Assembly (NCBI RefSeq): GCF_900607235.1
Contig: NZ_LR027850.1
Coordinates: forward strand, 186,001 to 250,000
Direction of reading: 5' to 3'
DNA from: Olivibacter jilunii
Lineage (GTDB): Bacteria; Bacteroidota; Bacteroidia; Sphingobacteriales; Sphingobacteriaceae
DNA length: 64,000 bases
The position numbers were made by a program, and so were the translations under genes. The notes beneath the pieces are model-generated. The model was not told the DNA's origin, searched no databases, and worked only from the letters and a program-made list of their open reading frames with translations. Below, one piece after another: positions 26,467 through 36,406 of this stretch (within the stretch, counting starts at the first letter, position 1; each line of letters opens with the position of its first letter).

Positions 26467-27858
26467 ATGACTGTAAAAAAAATCTGTTGTATCGGCGCTG
26501 GCTATGTTGGCGGCCCAACAATGGCTGTAATAGCCAAGCAATGTCCTGACATACAAGTTACGGTGGTTGATCTCAATGAGGCTCGGATTGCGGCCTGGAA
26601 TGATCACGATGTTAATAAAATTCCCGTTTATGAACCGGGATTGAGTGAAGTTGTTTCAGAAGCAAGGGGAAGAAACCTGTTTTTTTCAACTGATGTGGAT
26701 CAAGCTATTAATGAAGCAGACATGATCTTTATCTCAGTGAATACCCCGACAAAAACATACGGAGCAGGAAAAGGACAAGCAGCCGATTTGAAATGGATCG
26801 AACTTTGTGCGCGACAAATCGCCCGCGTTAGTAAATCGGATAAAATAGTTGTCGAAAAGTCCACGCTTCCCGTCCGCACGGCTAGGACCTTGAAGGATAT
26901 TTTACAGCATACCGGAAACGGTGTTAAATTTCAAATTCTTTCTAATCCGGAATTTTTAGCGGAGGGCACGGCTGTAGAGGACTTGTTAAAACCCGACCGC
27001 GTGTTGATTGGTGGCGATCAGGACGAAGAAGGAAAGAAAGCGATTGAAGCGCTGGTCAATATATATGCACAGTGGGTGCCCAGAGAACGGATTCTTACTA
27101 CCAATGTATGGTCGTCTGAACTGTCAAAATTAACCGCCAATGCTTTTCTAGCACAACGAGTTTCATCGATTAATGCGCTCTCGGAACTGTGTGAACATAC
27201 TGAGGCAGACATTAATGAGGTAGCCCGTGCTATCGGAACAGACAGTCGGATAGGTCCTAAATTTCTGAAGGCTTCGGTAGGGTTTGGTGGCTCTTGTTTT
27301 CAAAAGGATATTTTGAATTTGGTGTATATCGCGAGAAGCTACGGACTTACGGAAGTTGCCGACTATTGGGAACAGGTGATTATTATGAATGATCACCAAA
27401 AGAAGCGATTCGCGAACAAGATTATAAAAACGCTTTATAATACGGTAAACGGAAAGAAAATTGCGTTCTTAGGATGGGCTTTTAAGAAAGACACCAATGA
27501 TACGCGCGAATCTGCGGCGATTTATGTAGCCGATCACTTACTATACGAACAGGCTCATGTCGGTGTTTATGATCCTAAGGTACCCGAGCAGCAAGTTTAT
27601 ACCGACCTTGACTACCTAGCTACAAGATCATCGGATGAGAACAGCAAGCTTGTACAAGTATATAATGATCCTTATGAGGCTTGTAAAGACGCCCACGCCG
27701 TGGCTATCCTTACCGAGTGGGATGAGTTTAAACACTATGATTGGCAGCGGATCTACGATAACATGTTGAAGCCGGCGCATATCTTTGATGGACGAAATAT
27801 TCTCGATAAAGCGAAGCTTGAGAATATTGGATTTAAAATTTGTCCGATAGGGAGCTAG
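26467..27858 (+). CDS. ugd: UDP-glucose 6-dehydrogenase
   Basis: About 463 residues from ATG 26467 (MTVKKICC). The NAD-binding motif [12 protein letters not shown] is at the N-terminus. The catalytic cysteine appears in [11 protein letters not shown] near residue 276, and the C-terminal domain has [16 protein letters not shown]. The size and insertions resemble the longer eukaryote-like UGDH form. It oxidises UDP-glucose to UDP-glucuronate, which the UXS enzyme encoded at 57.4 kb can decarboxylate to UDP-xylose. A terminator follows. Confidence 0.96.
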   Translation: MTVKKICCIGAGYVGGPTMAVIAKQCPDIQVTVVDLNEARIAAWNDHDVNKIPVYEPGLSEVVSEARGRNLFFSTDVDQAINEADMIFISVNTPTKTYGAGKGQAADLKWIELCARQIARVSKSDKIVVEKSTLPVRTARTLKDILQHTGNGVKFQILSNPEFLAEGTAVEDLLKPDRVLIGGDQDEEGKKAIEALVNIYAQWVPRERILTTNVWSSELSKLTANAFLAQRVSSINALSELCEHTEADINEVARAIGTDSRIGPKFLKASVGFGGSCFQKDILNLVYIARSYGLTEVADYWEQVIIMNDHQKKRFANKIIKTLYNTVNGKKIAFLGWAFKKDTNDTRESAAIYVADHLLYEQAHVGVYDPKVPEQQVYTDLDYLATRSSDENSKLVQVYNDPYEACKDAHAVAILTEWDEFKHYDWQRIYDNMLKPAHIFDGRNILDKAKLENIGFKICPIGS

Positions 27859-27910
27859 TAGAAACGAAAAGTAATTATCAGACTTTTACCAAGTCGAATT
27901 AAATTAAATA

Positions 27911-27940
27911 GAAGGCTAGAATTTTCTGGCCTTTTTGTTT
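27911..27940 (+). terminator. Rho-independent terminator after ugd
   Basis: AAGGCTAGAA pairs with TTCTGGCCTT (one G-T pair) and is followed by a T-rich tail TTTTTGTTTT. It lies about 55 nt after the ugd stop. Confidence 0.75.
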
Positions 27941-28316
27941 TAATATAAATTTTGTAACAACAATTTTTGCACATTTTTATTTAAGTTTTCTCATAGATAG
28001 GTAGATTGTGTTCATTCTGTTAATAATAACGGTATTATATAACCTATTATTATATAGATCGTTAGTTGTTTTTTCTCTTCATTGTTAAATGCAATTGAGA
28101 TGTGAAATGTGAAACCGACATCCTTTGCTATACAATATTTTACAAAGAGTGAAATAGGCATAAAAATATTTTTTGTCATCTTTGTTAAGACCTAAAAATT
28201 CTGGTACTGGACTGAATATTGAAGAAGGATTAAATTCTTGATGAAATAATCATATAGAATTTACACCGATCTAGATTTAACAGGTAAATACATAACAACT
28301 GTTTAAGTATTTTATT
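27941..28316. other. AT-rich intergenic region before the first response regulator
   Basis: About 375 nt without an acceptable ORF. CATCTTTG near 28177 is one mismatch from TAnnTTTG and could be the -7 element of the response-regulator promoter, leaving a leader of about 130 nt. No strong inverted repeat was noticed. Confidence 0.3.
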
Positions 28317-28943
28317 ATGAAAGCAACTATAGGTATAGTAGATGATCATGCGCTGGTTTTGGAGTCTTTAATCATGCTCATTAATAATCTTGCCGATTTC
28401 CAAGTCACGATGCACGCTACCGACGGACATGATTTGTTAAATAAATTGAGACGACAAGAAAGCTATCCAGATATATTATTGATTGACGTGCTTATGCCCA
28501 ATATGAGCGGTGCAGAGCTTACTGGCAAAATCAAGTTTACCTATCCGGATATAAAATTAGTTGCCCTTTCCGTTTTAAGCGATTCGATCAGTGTACTTCA
28601 AATGATCCGAGCAGGCTGTTGCGCATACCTTACAAAAAATATGAATGTTTTGGAACTCAATTTGGCACTAACTGAAGTATGGGCAAAAGGGTATTATAAC
28701 TCTTATTTGACAGAAAAAAGTGTAGAAGACATCGCGCTTCAAATAGATCTGACAGATCGGGAGAAGGAATTCTTGTATTTGGCTTGTAGCGACTTAAATT
28801 ATCATGAGATCGCAAAACGCATGTTTCTGTCGATTAAAACAATTGATGGTTATCGAGCCAGTTTGTTTGCTAAATTCAAAGTGAAAAGTCGAACCGGACT
28901 CGTTTTACAGGCAATTAAACATAAATTCGTCCACATTAGCTAG
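28317..28943 (+). CDS. Orphan NarL/LuxR-type response regulator (copy 1)
   Basis: 208 residues. The receiver domain (1-~120) has the acidic pair in GIVDDH, phospho-acceptor Asp57 in PDILLIDVLMP, and the lysine in YLTKNMN. The C-terminal LuxR helix-turn-helix (~147-205) reads LTDREKEFLYLACSDLNYHE and ends in IKTIDGYRASLF. No sensor kinase is adjacent. A paralogue of almost equal length at 62.4 kb shares most of the receiver and recognition helix. Their positions, one on each side of the T9SS and EPS genes, suggest that they control this region, but that is inference. Confidence 0.95.
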   Translation: MKATIGIVDDHALVLESLIMLINNLADFQVTMHATDGHDLLNKLRRQESYPDILLIDVLMPNMSGAELTGKIKFTYPDIKLVALSVLSDSISVLQMIRAGCCAYLTKNMNVLELNLALTEVWAKGYYNSYLTEKSVEDIALQIDLTDREKEFLYLACSDLNYHEIAKRMFLSIKTIDGYRASLFAKFKVKSRTGLVLQAIKHKFVHIS

Positions 28944-29410
28944 TGATAACCCGTAATTCTTAGCCTTATTTCCTAAAGACCTTTTGTTAAACAAATGTAT
29001 AATGCTGTCTATACCTGTGTATAAATAGGTCAGAAATCGAGTATGGCGGCTTGTAGCCGAATACCTACTTTTGCATAGTAGTTCCCATGATGGAGAGAAC
29101 GACGAATGAAACGAAATAAAGAAGTCTATCAAAATTATGACCTTAATCAGGATATTGTAATTTGGGAGCGAGTATGCTCAATAAGCCATAGTCTATTATT
29201 TACCATATAAAAATGTGAGTTTATACACATTTTGTTGAGAAAATAGTGCATTTAAAGAAAGATCAATTTATTTTGATGGCTTATGGCTCAATTGGTATAT
29301 AAATCATCAAAATCACGTTGCAAAATATTTGGTGATAAAATAGAAAAGTGTAAATATCGGAACACCTCTTTATAAAGAGCTGTTCACTGCCATTAAAAAT
29401 GATAATTGAA
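28944..29410. other. Intergenic region upstream of gldK
   Basis: About 467 nt with no convincing gene. It contains a perfect TAnnTTTG element (TACTTTTG, 29066-29073) without a clear -33 partner, and the CRP-like palindrome described separately at 29210-29233. A long leader or several promoters for the T9SS genes are possible. Confidence 0.4.
29210..29233. promoter_or_regulatory. CRP/FNR-like palindrome upstream of gldK
   Basis: AAAATGTG and CACATTTT form an 8-bp inverted repeat around AGTTTATA. The core TGTGAGTTTATACACA matches TGTGA-N6-TCACA at 9 of 10 positions. It lies about 180 nt upstream of the gldK start. A similar site occurs at 41844. Confidence 0.45.
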
Positions 29411-30739
29411 ATGAGAGCTTTAAACAGATTTAGTCGGATTGCCGGTCGTGCTGCGTTTGGTGGTATAATGGCACTGGCATTATCCATGACGGCGTGTAAA
29501 TCAAATAAGTTATATGATTCTCCCCGAGTTTCGTCTTTCCGGGGTAATAGGCTGCCGGCACCTCCGGGAATGGTATACATCCCTTCGGGAACGATCTTCT
29601 ATAAGAGTTCGCAAGATAGTAGCGACATGGGGAAAAACGTAAGCTTAAGTGCATTCTTTATCGATGAGACGGAAGTCACAAACAGACAGTACCGCGAATT
29701 TGTAAACTGGGTTGCCGACTCGGTTGCTGTTGTTGATTATTTAAAAGACGATCAGTACTTTTTAAAAGAAGACAACACGAATGAAGACGGCGCTAACGAC
29801 GCAAATGTGGAACGACTGATTGATTGGAAAAGGGTGAAAAAAGAGTCTCCCTTATGGCTAAGTAAAAATCCGGAAATTCAAGAGAAGCTGCGTCCAATGT
29901 TAACCATGAAGGCAGGTAAAAGAGTTTTAAACGATGCCCTGCTAACTTATCGCTTTTCTTATTTAAAAATGGACGGCAGGAACAATGATCAATATGTAAC
30001 AGACACCGTGGGAGTGATGCCAGTAGACGACATTTGGTCAAAAGATTTTCCAAATGCTCAAATGCATGCTATGGATGCAAACTACTTTTATCATAAATCT
30101 TTTGACTACAATCCGGTGGTCGGTGTAAGTTGGAAACAGGCCCGGGCATATGCTGATTGGCGAGGAAAGGAGATTATGGCAAGTTTGCAAAAGAACTCCT
30201 ATCTAAAGGGGTATCAATTGACTTTCAGCTTACCTACCGAAGCCCAATGGCAATATGCCGCAGAAGGGAAGCTTGATCCGGTAGATACGATTCAACGGAC
30301 CCGATTAACAATCGATGATCGCAAATCAGACAAAAAAAGACTTGCAGTAAACTTTAAGCAAGGAGAAGGGACCTATTCAAGAGATGGATCTACCTTTACG
30401 GTTCCTGTAAAAGCTTATACTCCGAATGCATTTGGCGTATATAATATGGCCGGAAACGTGTCGGAATGGACGTTGGATGCTTTCAGCCCCTCAGCCATTG
30501 AATTTGTGAACGACTTAAATCCCGTTTTATTATACGACGCCGATGATCGTGCAAGTTATGCGTTGAAACGGAAAGTAGTTAGGGGTGGATCTTGGAAAGA
30601 TAATGGAAGCATGCTGAATAGCGATGCGAGAAATTACGAACAACAAGATGAAGCACATTCCTATATTGGATTCAGGTGTGTAATGTCAGCTTTTGAAATG
30701 GCAACCCCACAAGTAAAAACAAGAAAGTACAAAAATTGA
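29411..30739 (+). CDS. gldK: GldK/PorK, T9SS outer-membrane ring lipoprotein
   Basis: About 442 residues from ATG 29411 (MRALNRF). The signal peptide ends in the lipobox SMTAC. The rest is an FGE-sulfatase-like fold with its usual blocks: GMVYIPSGTIF, FIDETEVTNRQYREFV, VGVSWKQARAYADWRG, LPTEAQWQYAAEG, NAFGVYNMAGNVSEWT and the terminal GGSWKDN...YIGFRC. In T9SS, GldK with GldN forms the periplasmic ring attached to the outer membrane. It is the first of five genes here that appear to form one transcription unit. Confidence 0.95.
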   Translation: MRALNRFSRIAGRAAFGGIMALALSMTACKSNKLYDSPRVSSFRGNRLPAPPGMVYIPSGTIFYKSSQDSSDMGKNVSLSAFFIDETEVTNRQYREFVNWVADSVAVVDYLKDDQYFLKEDNTNEDGANDANVERLIDWKRVKKESPLWLSKNPEIQEKLRPMLTMKAGKRVLNDALLTYRFSYLKMDGRNNDQYVTDTVGVMPVDDIWSKDFPNAQMHAMDANYFYHKSFDYNPVVGVSWKQARAYADWRGKEIMASLQKNSYLKGYQLTFSLPTEAQWQYAAEGKLDPVDTIQRTRLTIDDRKSDKKRLAVNFKQGEGTYSRDGSTFTVPVKAYTPNAFGVYNMAGNVSEWTLDAFSPSAIEFVNDLNPVLLYDADDRASYALKRKVVRGGSWKDNGSMLNSDARNYEQQDEAHSYIGFRCVMSAFEMATPQVKTRKYKN

Positions 30740-30812
30740 TGGTTTCAAAATTGCTCCTTAGAGCGTATCTCGAAACGCTAGAAAATCATTGTTGAGAAAA
30801 AGAATAATAATT

Positions 30813-31847
30813 ATGAAAATGTTTTTGACCGGTATATTGAGTTTCTTCTGCTTTTTCGGATTGTTGGCGCAGGAAACTCCGGATACAACTATTGTAGAAG
30901 AGGGAATAAGTGGAACGATCCCCGATTCGATGGCAGGCAATGGTAGTGTGTTATTGATCGATACTGTGCCCCAAACGGATGGCTATTATCAGGTGAGTGA
31001 TTTACATGACGCTGTACCTTTTGCTTATCCAAAGGTTAATCCAAAGAATATTCGTTTTTACAAGCGCGTGTGGAGAGACATCGATTTGAAAGATAAAGAG
31101 AACTATATTTTTGCTATCCCCGGAGCTTCATTGATGGAGGCTATTATGAAAAGTATCAAAGAAGGTAAATTAACGCCTTATAATCCGGAAGATGATGGTT
31201 TTAAAACGAAGCTGACTGCAAGAGAGGGAGAAGCTCGCTTTACAGATAGCGTGCTGGTACCGATTTTTGACAACGAGGGAAACCAAATCGATGCCAAGAT
31301 GACTTTAAACGAATTTAACCCGGAAAAGGTGACGAAATTTCGTATTAAAGAAGATATATTTTTCGATAAACAACGAGGCAAACTGGAAACAAGGATTATT
31401 GGGGTAGCGCCTTTGATGACAATCAATTCTTCGGCGGAATTGGCGGAGTCGGTCGGAGAAACACCCGCCTTTTGGCTGTATTTTCCACAATTGCGATACA
31501 CGTTGGTACAACTGGATGTGTCTGATCCCGATAAGGAGCTCTATGATATGACAATGGACGATCTATTTGTACAGCGTAAATTTTCAAGCAAGATTGTACG
31601 ACAAACTTCTCCAAGTCAACGGATGCAATATGCGGCCGACGGACAGGATACGACAGAAAGAGACATCCAAGATAAGATTCAGCTTTATAAGGACCGTTTA
31701 TGGCGCAATCCCAAAGGGGTCAACTCGGATGATTTAGTTTCGAAGGACGAGGATTATTTGCGAGAAAAGAAGGAAAAGAACGACCGAAAGAAGGAAAAGG
31801 CAGTGTTGAGAAATGAACAGGCTGAGGGTAAAGAAAGTCGTCAATAG
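30813..31847 (+). CDS. gldN: GldN/PorN, T9SS periplasmic ring protein
   Basis: About 344 residues from ATG 30813, just before the signal peptide (MKMFLTG...LLAQ). The region from NIRFYKRVWRDIDLKDKEN through FFDKQRGKLETRIIGVAP and the DDLFVQRKFSSKIVRQTSP block is characteristic of the GldN family. The C-terminus is charged and helical (REKKEKNDRKKEKAVLR). The family pairs with GldK. Its place directly after gldK, instead of after gldM, departs from the common K-L-M-N order. Confidence 0.93.
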   Translation: MKMFLTGILSFFCFFGLLAQETPDTTIVEEGISGTIPDSMAGNGSVLLIDTVPQTDGYYQVSDLHDAVPFAYPKVNPKNIRFYKRVWRDIDLKDKENYIFAIPGASLMEAIMKSIKEGKLTPYNPEDDGFKTKLTAREGEARFTDSVLVPIFDNEGNQIDAKMTLNEFNPEKVTKFRIKEDIFFDKQRGKLETRIIGVAPLMTINSSAELAESVGETPAFWLYFPQLRYTLVQLDVSDPDKELYDMTMDDLFVQRKFSSKIVRQTSPSQRMQYAADGQDTTERDIQDKIQLYKDRLWRNPKGVNSDDLVSKDEDYLREKKEKNDRKKEKAVLRNEQAEGKESRQ

Positions 31848-32104
31848 TAGTCATTGATACTTTTAAACGTTTTATAGATTGTCAAAACTTAGGTTACGAT
31901 CACTGGTAGTAAAGGCCATACATGCATAAATGTGTAGTTATACTCGATTGATATGGGGCAAAACAGAATAACAATTATTTGATAAAGCCTTCATGATTTT
32001 TAAACTTACACGAGGGATGAATAATGGAGTTTACGAACTCTTGAGCAGCCCTTAAGCGAAGATCGGACGGCTTCATCGCCTTTAAAAATGCAAATTATAT
32101 ACGG

Positions 32105-32767
32105 ATGAAAAAAATCTTCATATTTTTTATTACAGCACTTGCTAGTCTGCAAGTAAAAGCGCAGATTTGGGAAGAATATTCTAGCTTTTATCCCGGTGTA
32201 GGCATTCATGTGGGAACTAGGGGGCTCGGAATAGAGGGAGCTTATCCGTTATCGGACGCATTCAATGTTCGATTGGGAGCAAGTATCTTTCCTTCCTCTA
32301 AGATGAAATTAGGTAATCGGGTGTTTGAAATAAACCGTTCAGACGTAACTTTATTGGCGGATTGGCAGCCGCTTATTGGGAAAGACAGTTGGATTGCCCG
32401 TAAATGGATTGTTAGTGCTGGAATAGGATACTTTTTTGAGAACAGGTATGAGCGTTATGTTGGAACGCGCAAGGTGGCTGATCAAAAGAAGGATTATGGC
32501 GTTGAATGGGGGAAATTAAGACCTTACATAGGAACAGGAATAAACGGAATAAGGCTTTCACAACGATTAAATATGGCGGTTAATGTAGGGTATTATATCC
32601 CTATAGAGTCGACAGCGATAAAAATCTACGAAAAGGATCCTGTTGACATACCAAAATTACGTGAAGATTTAGATTCTTTCCCTTACAATATGGTGCCCGG
32701 GGTAAATGTACAAGTTGGAATATCGTATATCTTTTTTAAAAACAGTTATAATAAATATTTCCAATAA
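32105..32767 (+). CDS. Small outer-membrane beta-barrel-like protein between gldN and gldL
   Basis: 220 residues with a signal peptide ending at VKAQ. The remainder alternates polar and hydrophobic residues with many aromatic and glycine positions (GVGIHVGTRGLGIEGAYPL, IVSAGIGYFFENRYERY, RLNMAVNVGYYIPIES), as in 8-10-stranded outer-membrane barrels. The terminal segment VQVGISYIFF fits a last barrel strand, followed by a short tail. It does not look like PorP/SprF, which is larger. It ends 7 nt before gldL, so it may act with the T9SS core; its function is unknown. Confidence 0.75.
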   Translation: MKKIFIFFITALASLQVKAQIWEEYSSFYPGVGIHVGTRGLGIEGAYPLSDAFNVRLGASIFPSSKMKLGNRVFEINRSDVTLLADWQPLIGKDSWIARKWIVSAGIGYFFENRYERYVGTRKVADQKKDYGVEWGKLRPYIGTGINGIRLSQRLNMAVNVGYYIPIESTAIKIYEKDPVDIPKLREDLDSFPYNMVPGVNVQVGISYIFFKNSYNKYFQ

Positions 32768-32774
32768 TTTAAGT

Positions 32775-33581
32775 ATGAAGAAGAAAGACAATTCAAATTG
32801 GCTACACGTAGCTATCTCATGGGGAGCCAGTGTGGTAATCTTAGGAGCTCTGTTTAAAATACTCCATATTGGCGGAGCAATGGCAAACTACATGATCGGA
32901 GCAGGTTTAGGTGTAGAGGCTCTATTGTTTTTTTTAATGGGTTTCAACCCGCCGCCTAAGGATCCTGAATGGGAAAGAGTTTATCCTGAGCTAGCCGATG
33001 ATTATAGCGGAGAATTACCTAAAACTTCGGCGAGGCCGATACAAAATCCGAACGCCTCAACTACCCTCGCCTTGGATAAAATCTTTGCTGATGCTCAGGT
33101 TGGACCGGAGACCATTGCCAGTTTAGGTAAGGGTTTACGTTCGTTTAATGAAAAAGTGACCGCCATTAGCAACCTTTCCGATGCTTCTTTTGCGGCCAAC
33201 GAGTTTACAGAGAAGCTTCGTTTAGCTTCATCTAAATTCGACAGTTTAAGTGTTGCCTTTGAAAAGGCGTCGGCCAATCTTGTTGCCATGTCGTCTACTA
33301 ACTCGGACACTCGTGGTTACCATGATCAGGTACAACAATTGACTCAAAACCTGAGTTCCCTAAATGCGATGTACGAGCGCGAATTAAGAGATTCAAATGC
33401 GCATCTACAGTCAATGAATAGGTTCTATGAACAGCTAAGCTCTACTATGCAGAACTTCAATGAATCTTTAGACGACTCAAAAATGTTTAAAGATGAAGTG
33501 AACAAGTTAGCGAAAAACCTTGCTGCCTTAAATGCAGTTTACGGCAATATGTTAAGCGCTATGAACCAACCGCGCATGTAG
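32775..33581 (+). CDS. gldL: GldL/PorL, T9SS inner-membrane motor protein
   Basis: About 268 residues from ATG 32775 (MKKKDNSN); the longer frame would overlap the preceding gene. Two transmembrane helices lie at ~10-60, with the family pattern WGASVVILGALFKILHIGG then MIGAGLGVEALLFFLMGFNPP. The helical cytoplasmic part contains repeated coiled-coil-like stretches (QLTQNLSSLNAMYERELRDSN and KLAKNLAALNAVYGNMLSAM). GldL with GldM converts proton flow into motion for T9SS secretion and gliding. It starts 8 nt after the OMP stop. Confidence 0.96.
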   Translation: MKKKDNSNWLHVAISWGASVVILGALFKILHIGGAMANYMIGAGLGVEALLFFLMGFNPPPKDPEWERVYPELADDYSGELPKTSARPIQNPNASTTLALDKIFADAQVGPETIASLGKGLRSFNEKVTAISNLSDASFAANEFTEKLRLASSKFDSLSVAFEKASANLVAMSSTNSDTRGYHDQVQQLTQNLSSLNAMYERELRDSNAHLQSMNRFYEQLSSTMQNFNESLDDSKMFKDEVNKLAKNLAALNAVYGNMLSAMNQPRM

Positions 33582-33621
33582 TTTTCCGGATATTATTCAT
33601 TGACAATTAAAAACTTAATTA

Positions 33622-35154
33622 ATGGCTTTAGGAAAAGAGACCCCAAGGCAACGGATGATTAATATCATGTATTTGGTATTATTGGCCATGCTGGCGTTGA
33701 ATGTATCAGATACCATATTGGATGCCTTTAAGAATATAAATGATAGTTTGGAAACTTCGAGATCGAATGTCAACAATTCGGTAGAACAGTTATTTATGGC
33801 TTTTGAGAATACCAAGCTAAAAGAAGAGCCGGAACGCGCAAGACCTATCTATGAAAAGGCGAAACAGGCGAGAGCTATAGTAGGTGAGCTGAACGAGTAT
33901 ATCAATACACTGAAGAAGGAGTTTGAAAAGCAGGGTGGTGGTTATGATGAGGATACAGGGGATTTGTCGCAACGCGATAATATGGATATAGCCCCTGGGT
34001 TGATGATTAACAAGAAGAAGGGTGCTGAGTTAAAAGAGAAAATAAATGGCACAAGAGAAAAGTTGCTGGCATTATTGGACGAAAAGGATAGGGGAGCAGT
34101 AACATTTTCTCTGGAGGCTAACGATCCGGAGAAACGTGTTAACGGAAAGAAAAAATGGGAAGAAATTAATTTTGGCGATGGCACTCCGTTGACTGCTGCC
34201 ATGGCTATCTTAACCAAAATTCAAACCGATGCACAGAATGCAGAGTCGGATGTGGTGAAACGCATCTTAGGGAAAATGGACCAGGCTGTCGTAAACCTGG
34301 ATCAATTTGCTGCAGTAGCAGTTGCCCCTACCTCTTATCTGATTCAGGGACAGCCATACACTGCTGAAGTTTTCTTAACGGCTTATGACTCTAAATCAGA
34401 TCCGTCTATTTCTGTAAACGGGAGTGCTTTACAGGTAAGTAATGGAAAAGGGGTGTATAACGTTAACACCTCTAAAGAAGGCGTCTTTACATGGACCGGT
34501 GTTATTAAAGTAAAACAAACGGATGGAACGATAAAGGAATATCGCACTCCCGAACAACGTTATCAGGTATCGAGACCATCGGCCGTTGTTTCTCCGGACA
34601 AAATGAACGTGCTTTACATCGGTGTTGATAACCCCTTATCCATATCCGCCCCGGGAACACCGGCCGATAAGATTAAGGTCAGTATGAGCGGTGGCAGTTT
34701 ATCGGGTTCAAACGGGAAGTACGTAGCGCGTGTGTCATCTCCCGGAACGGCTAAAATATCGGTGTCAGCTGAAGTGGCACCAGGTAAAGTGCAAACCTTG
34801 AGTACAACGGATTTTAGGGTGAAGCGGATCCCGGATCCCATCGCTAAATTTGGTGGAAAGTCAGGTGGTGCGATGGCTTCCGTTGCTTTAAAAGCACAAA
34901 ATGCCTTGTTTGCAAGTTTAGAAAATTTTGATTTCGACGCTAAATTTAATATTACCAAATTTACCATGATCTTAGCAAAGCCACGAGCCGATGCCATTGT
35001 TCTTTCAACTAGCGGAAACTCCTTAAGTGCTGCGATGAAGTCGGCTTTGAATGGAATAGGCCCGGGAACAAGAGTTATTTTTGATAATATTATTGCTGTT
35101 GGGCCTGACGGGGCTCCAAGGCAGTTAAATGCGGTGGCATTGTCTGCCAATTAA
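33622..35154 (+). CDS. gldM: GldM/PorM, T9SS trans-envelope motor protein
   Basis: 510 residues. One N-terminal transmembrane helix (MINIMYLVLLAMLALNVS, ~12-29) follows a short cytoplasmic segment GKETPRQR typical of the family. The periplasmic part begins with a helical domain, then beta-rich domains ending in a GldM C-terminal domain (SVALKAQNALFASLENFDF ... ALNGIGPGTRVIFDNI). GldM transmits energy from GldL across the periplasm to the GldK/GldN ring. It ends the T9SS group; fcl follows after 61 nt. Confidence 0.96.
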   Translation: MALGKETPRQRMINIMYLVLLAMLALNVSDTILDAFKNINDSLETSRSNVNNSVEQLFMAFENTKLKEEPERARPIYEKAKQARAIVGELNEYINTLKKEFEKQGGGYDEDTGDLSQRDNMDIAPGLMINKKKGAELKEKINGTREKLLALLDEKDRGAVTFSLEANDPEKRVNGKKKWEEINFGDGTPLTAAMAILTKIQTDAQNAESDVVKRILGKMDQAVVNLDQFAAVAVAPTSYLIQGQPYTAEVFLTAYDSKSDPSISVNGSALQVSNGKGVYNVNTSKEGVFTWTGVIKVKQTDGTIKEYRTPEQRYQVSRPSAVVSPDKMNVLYIGVDNPLSISAPGTPADKIKVSMSGGSLSGSNGKYVARVSSPGTAKISVSAEVAPGKVQTLSTTDFRVKRIPDPIAKFGGKSGGAMASVALKAQNALFASLENFDFDAKFNITKFTMILAKPRADAIVLSTSGNSLSAAMKSALNGIGPGTRVIFDNIIAVGPDGAPRQLNAVALSAN

Positions 35155-35215
35155 CATTATCTTAACTTTTGAAGGTTATGGTATGCCTTAGCATTCTTTA
35201 ATAAAATTGATTTAT

Positions 35216-36157
35216 ATGGAAAAAGATTCTAGAATTTATATCGCAGGCCATCGTGGCATGGTTGGCGGCGCTATTACCCGTCATTTGAAATTAGCAGGTT
35301 ACACTAATTTAATTACTAGAACTTCTGCTGAATTAGATCTTCGTAATCAAGGGGCCGTCCACACATTTTTTCAGGTAGAAAAACCGGAATATGTCTTTTT
35401 AGCAGCCGCAAAGGTAGGAGGAATTGTAGCAAATAATACTTACAGGGCTGATTTTTTATATGACAACCTGTTGATGGAATGCAATATAATTCACGCAGCA
35501 TATCAGCAGCAAGTTACGAAGCTTATGTTTCTAGGTAGTAGTTGTATTTACCCAAAAATGGCTCCTCAACCTTTAAGAGAAGATTACCTTTTAACGGGGC
35601 CGCTTGAGCACACGAATGAACCTTACGCGATTGCTAAAATAGCAGGTATAAAATTATGTGAGGCTTATAGAGATCAATATGGGTGTGATTTTATAAGTGT
35701 CATGCCTACGAATCTGTATGGAATAGGCGATAACTACCATCCTCAAAATTCTCATGTATTACCTGCCCTGATTAGACGATTTCATGAGGCGAAAATAGCT
35801 AATGCTCCTTCTGTAACGATATGGGGGACAGGGACACCTAAGCGGGAATTTTTATATGCAGATGATCTGGCTGATGCTTGTATATTTCTAATGCAAACCT
35901 ATTCTGAAAAAGAATTAATAAATGTTGGAACTGGAGAAGATTTAACTATTAGCGAGTTAGCTGAGCTCGTTAAAGATGTTGTCGGATTTGAAGGAGAAAT
36001 TAGGTACGACACATCTAAGCCGGACGGTACCCCTCGGAAGCTTATGGATGTCAGTAAATTACATAAATTGGGATGGAAGCACAGTGTAGATTTAAAGGAA
36101 GGGCTCGCACTCGCATATGATGACTTCTTGCATACTCAGATAGTTGCTGAGCGCTAA
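35216..36157 (+). CDS. fcl: GDP-L-fucose synthase
   Basis: About 313 residues from ATG 35216 (MEKDSRIY). The NADP-binding [11 protein letters not shown] is at the N-terminus, SSCIYPK supplies the catalytic serine/cysteine region, and [10 protein letters not shown] carries the Tyr-x3-Lys pair. It epimerises and reduces GDP-4-keto-6-deoxy-mannose to GDP-L-fucose. The partner GDP-mannose 4,6-dehydratase (Gmd) is not in the window, so it must be elsewhere or the cell must use another route. A terminator follows. Confidence 0.95.
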   Translation: MEKDSRIYIAGHRGMVGGAITRHLKLAGYTNLITRTSAELDLRNQGAVHTFFQVEKPEYVFLAAAKVGGIVANNTYRADFLYDNLLMECNIIHAAYQQQVTKLMFLGSSCIYPKMAPQPLREDYLLTGPLEHTNEPYAIAKIAGIKLCEAYRDQYGCDFISVMPTNLYGIGDNYHPQNSHVLPALIRRFHEAKIANAPSVTIWGTGTPKREFLYADDLADACIFLMQTYSEKELINVGTGEDLTISELAELVKDVVGFEGEIRYDTSKPDGTPRKLMDVSKLHKLGWKHSVDLKEGLALAYDDFLHTQIVAER

Positions 36158-36174
36158 TTTCAACCCATCAACGC

Positions 36175-36218
36175 TTTAACCCCTGTCGTCTTTTAAAGAT
36201 AATAGGGGTTATACTTTA
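36175..36218 (+). terminator. Probable terminator after fcl
   Basis: TAACCCCT (36177-36184) pairs with AGGGGTTA (36204-36211) over an AT-rich loop. The tail TACTTT is only moderately T-rich. Confidence 0.5.
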
Positions 36219-36406
36219 ATGAGGCCCTTTATGTTTTAGTCCGAGCGTAGAAATGGTGCTAAAATTTCGAAGGTCTGTATAATTTACACACTTTTATATT
36301 CTCTCTAGATTGCTTTTCTCACAAATAGAACGTTCATTTCTCACCGTGCGTAATTCCGAATTTTACGCTTAGTTTTACCGCGGAAATAAAACAGAAATAA
36401 GAAGGA

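Noticed and set aside
34614-35150. Long minus-strand open frame (178 codons) opposite gldM
   Set aside because: It lies wholly within gldM, has no domain features, and reads as low-complexity antisense of a coding region.
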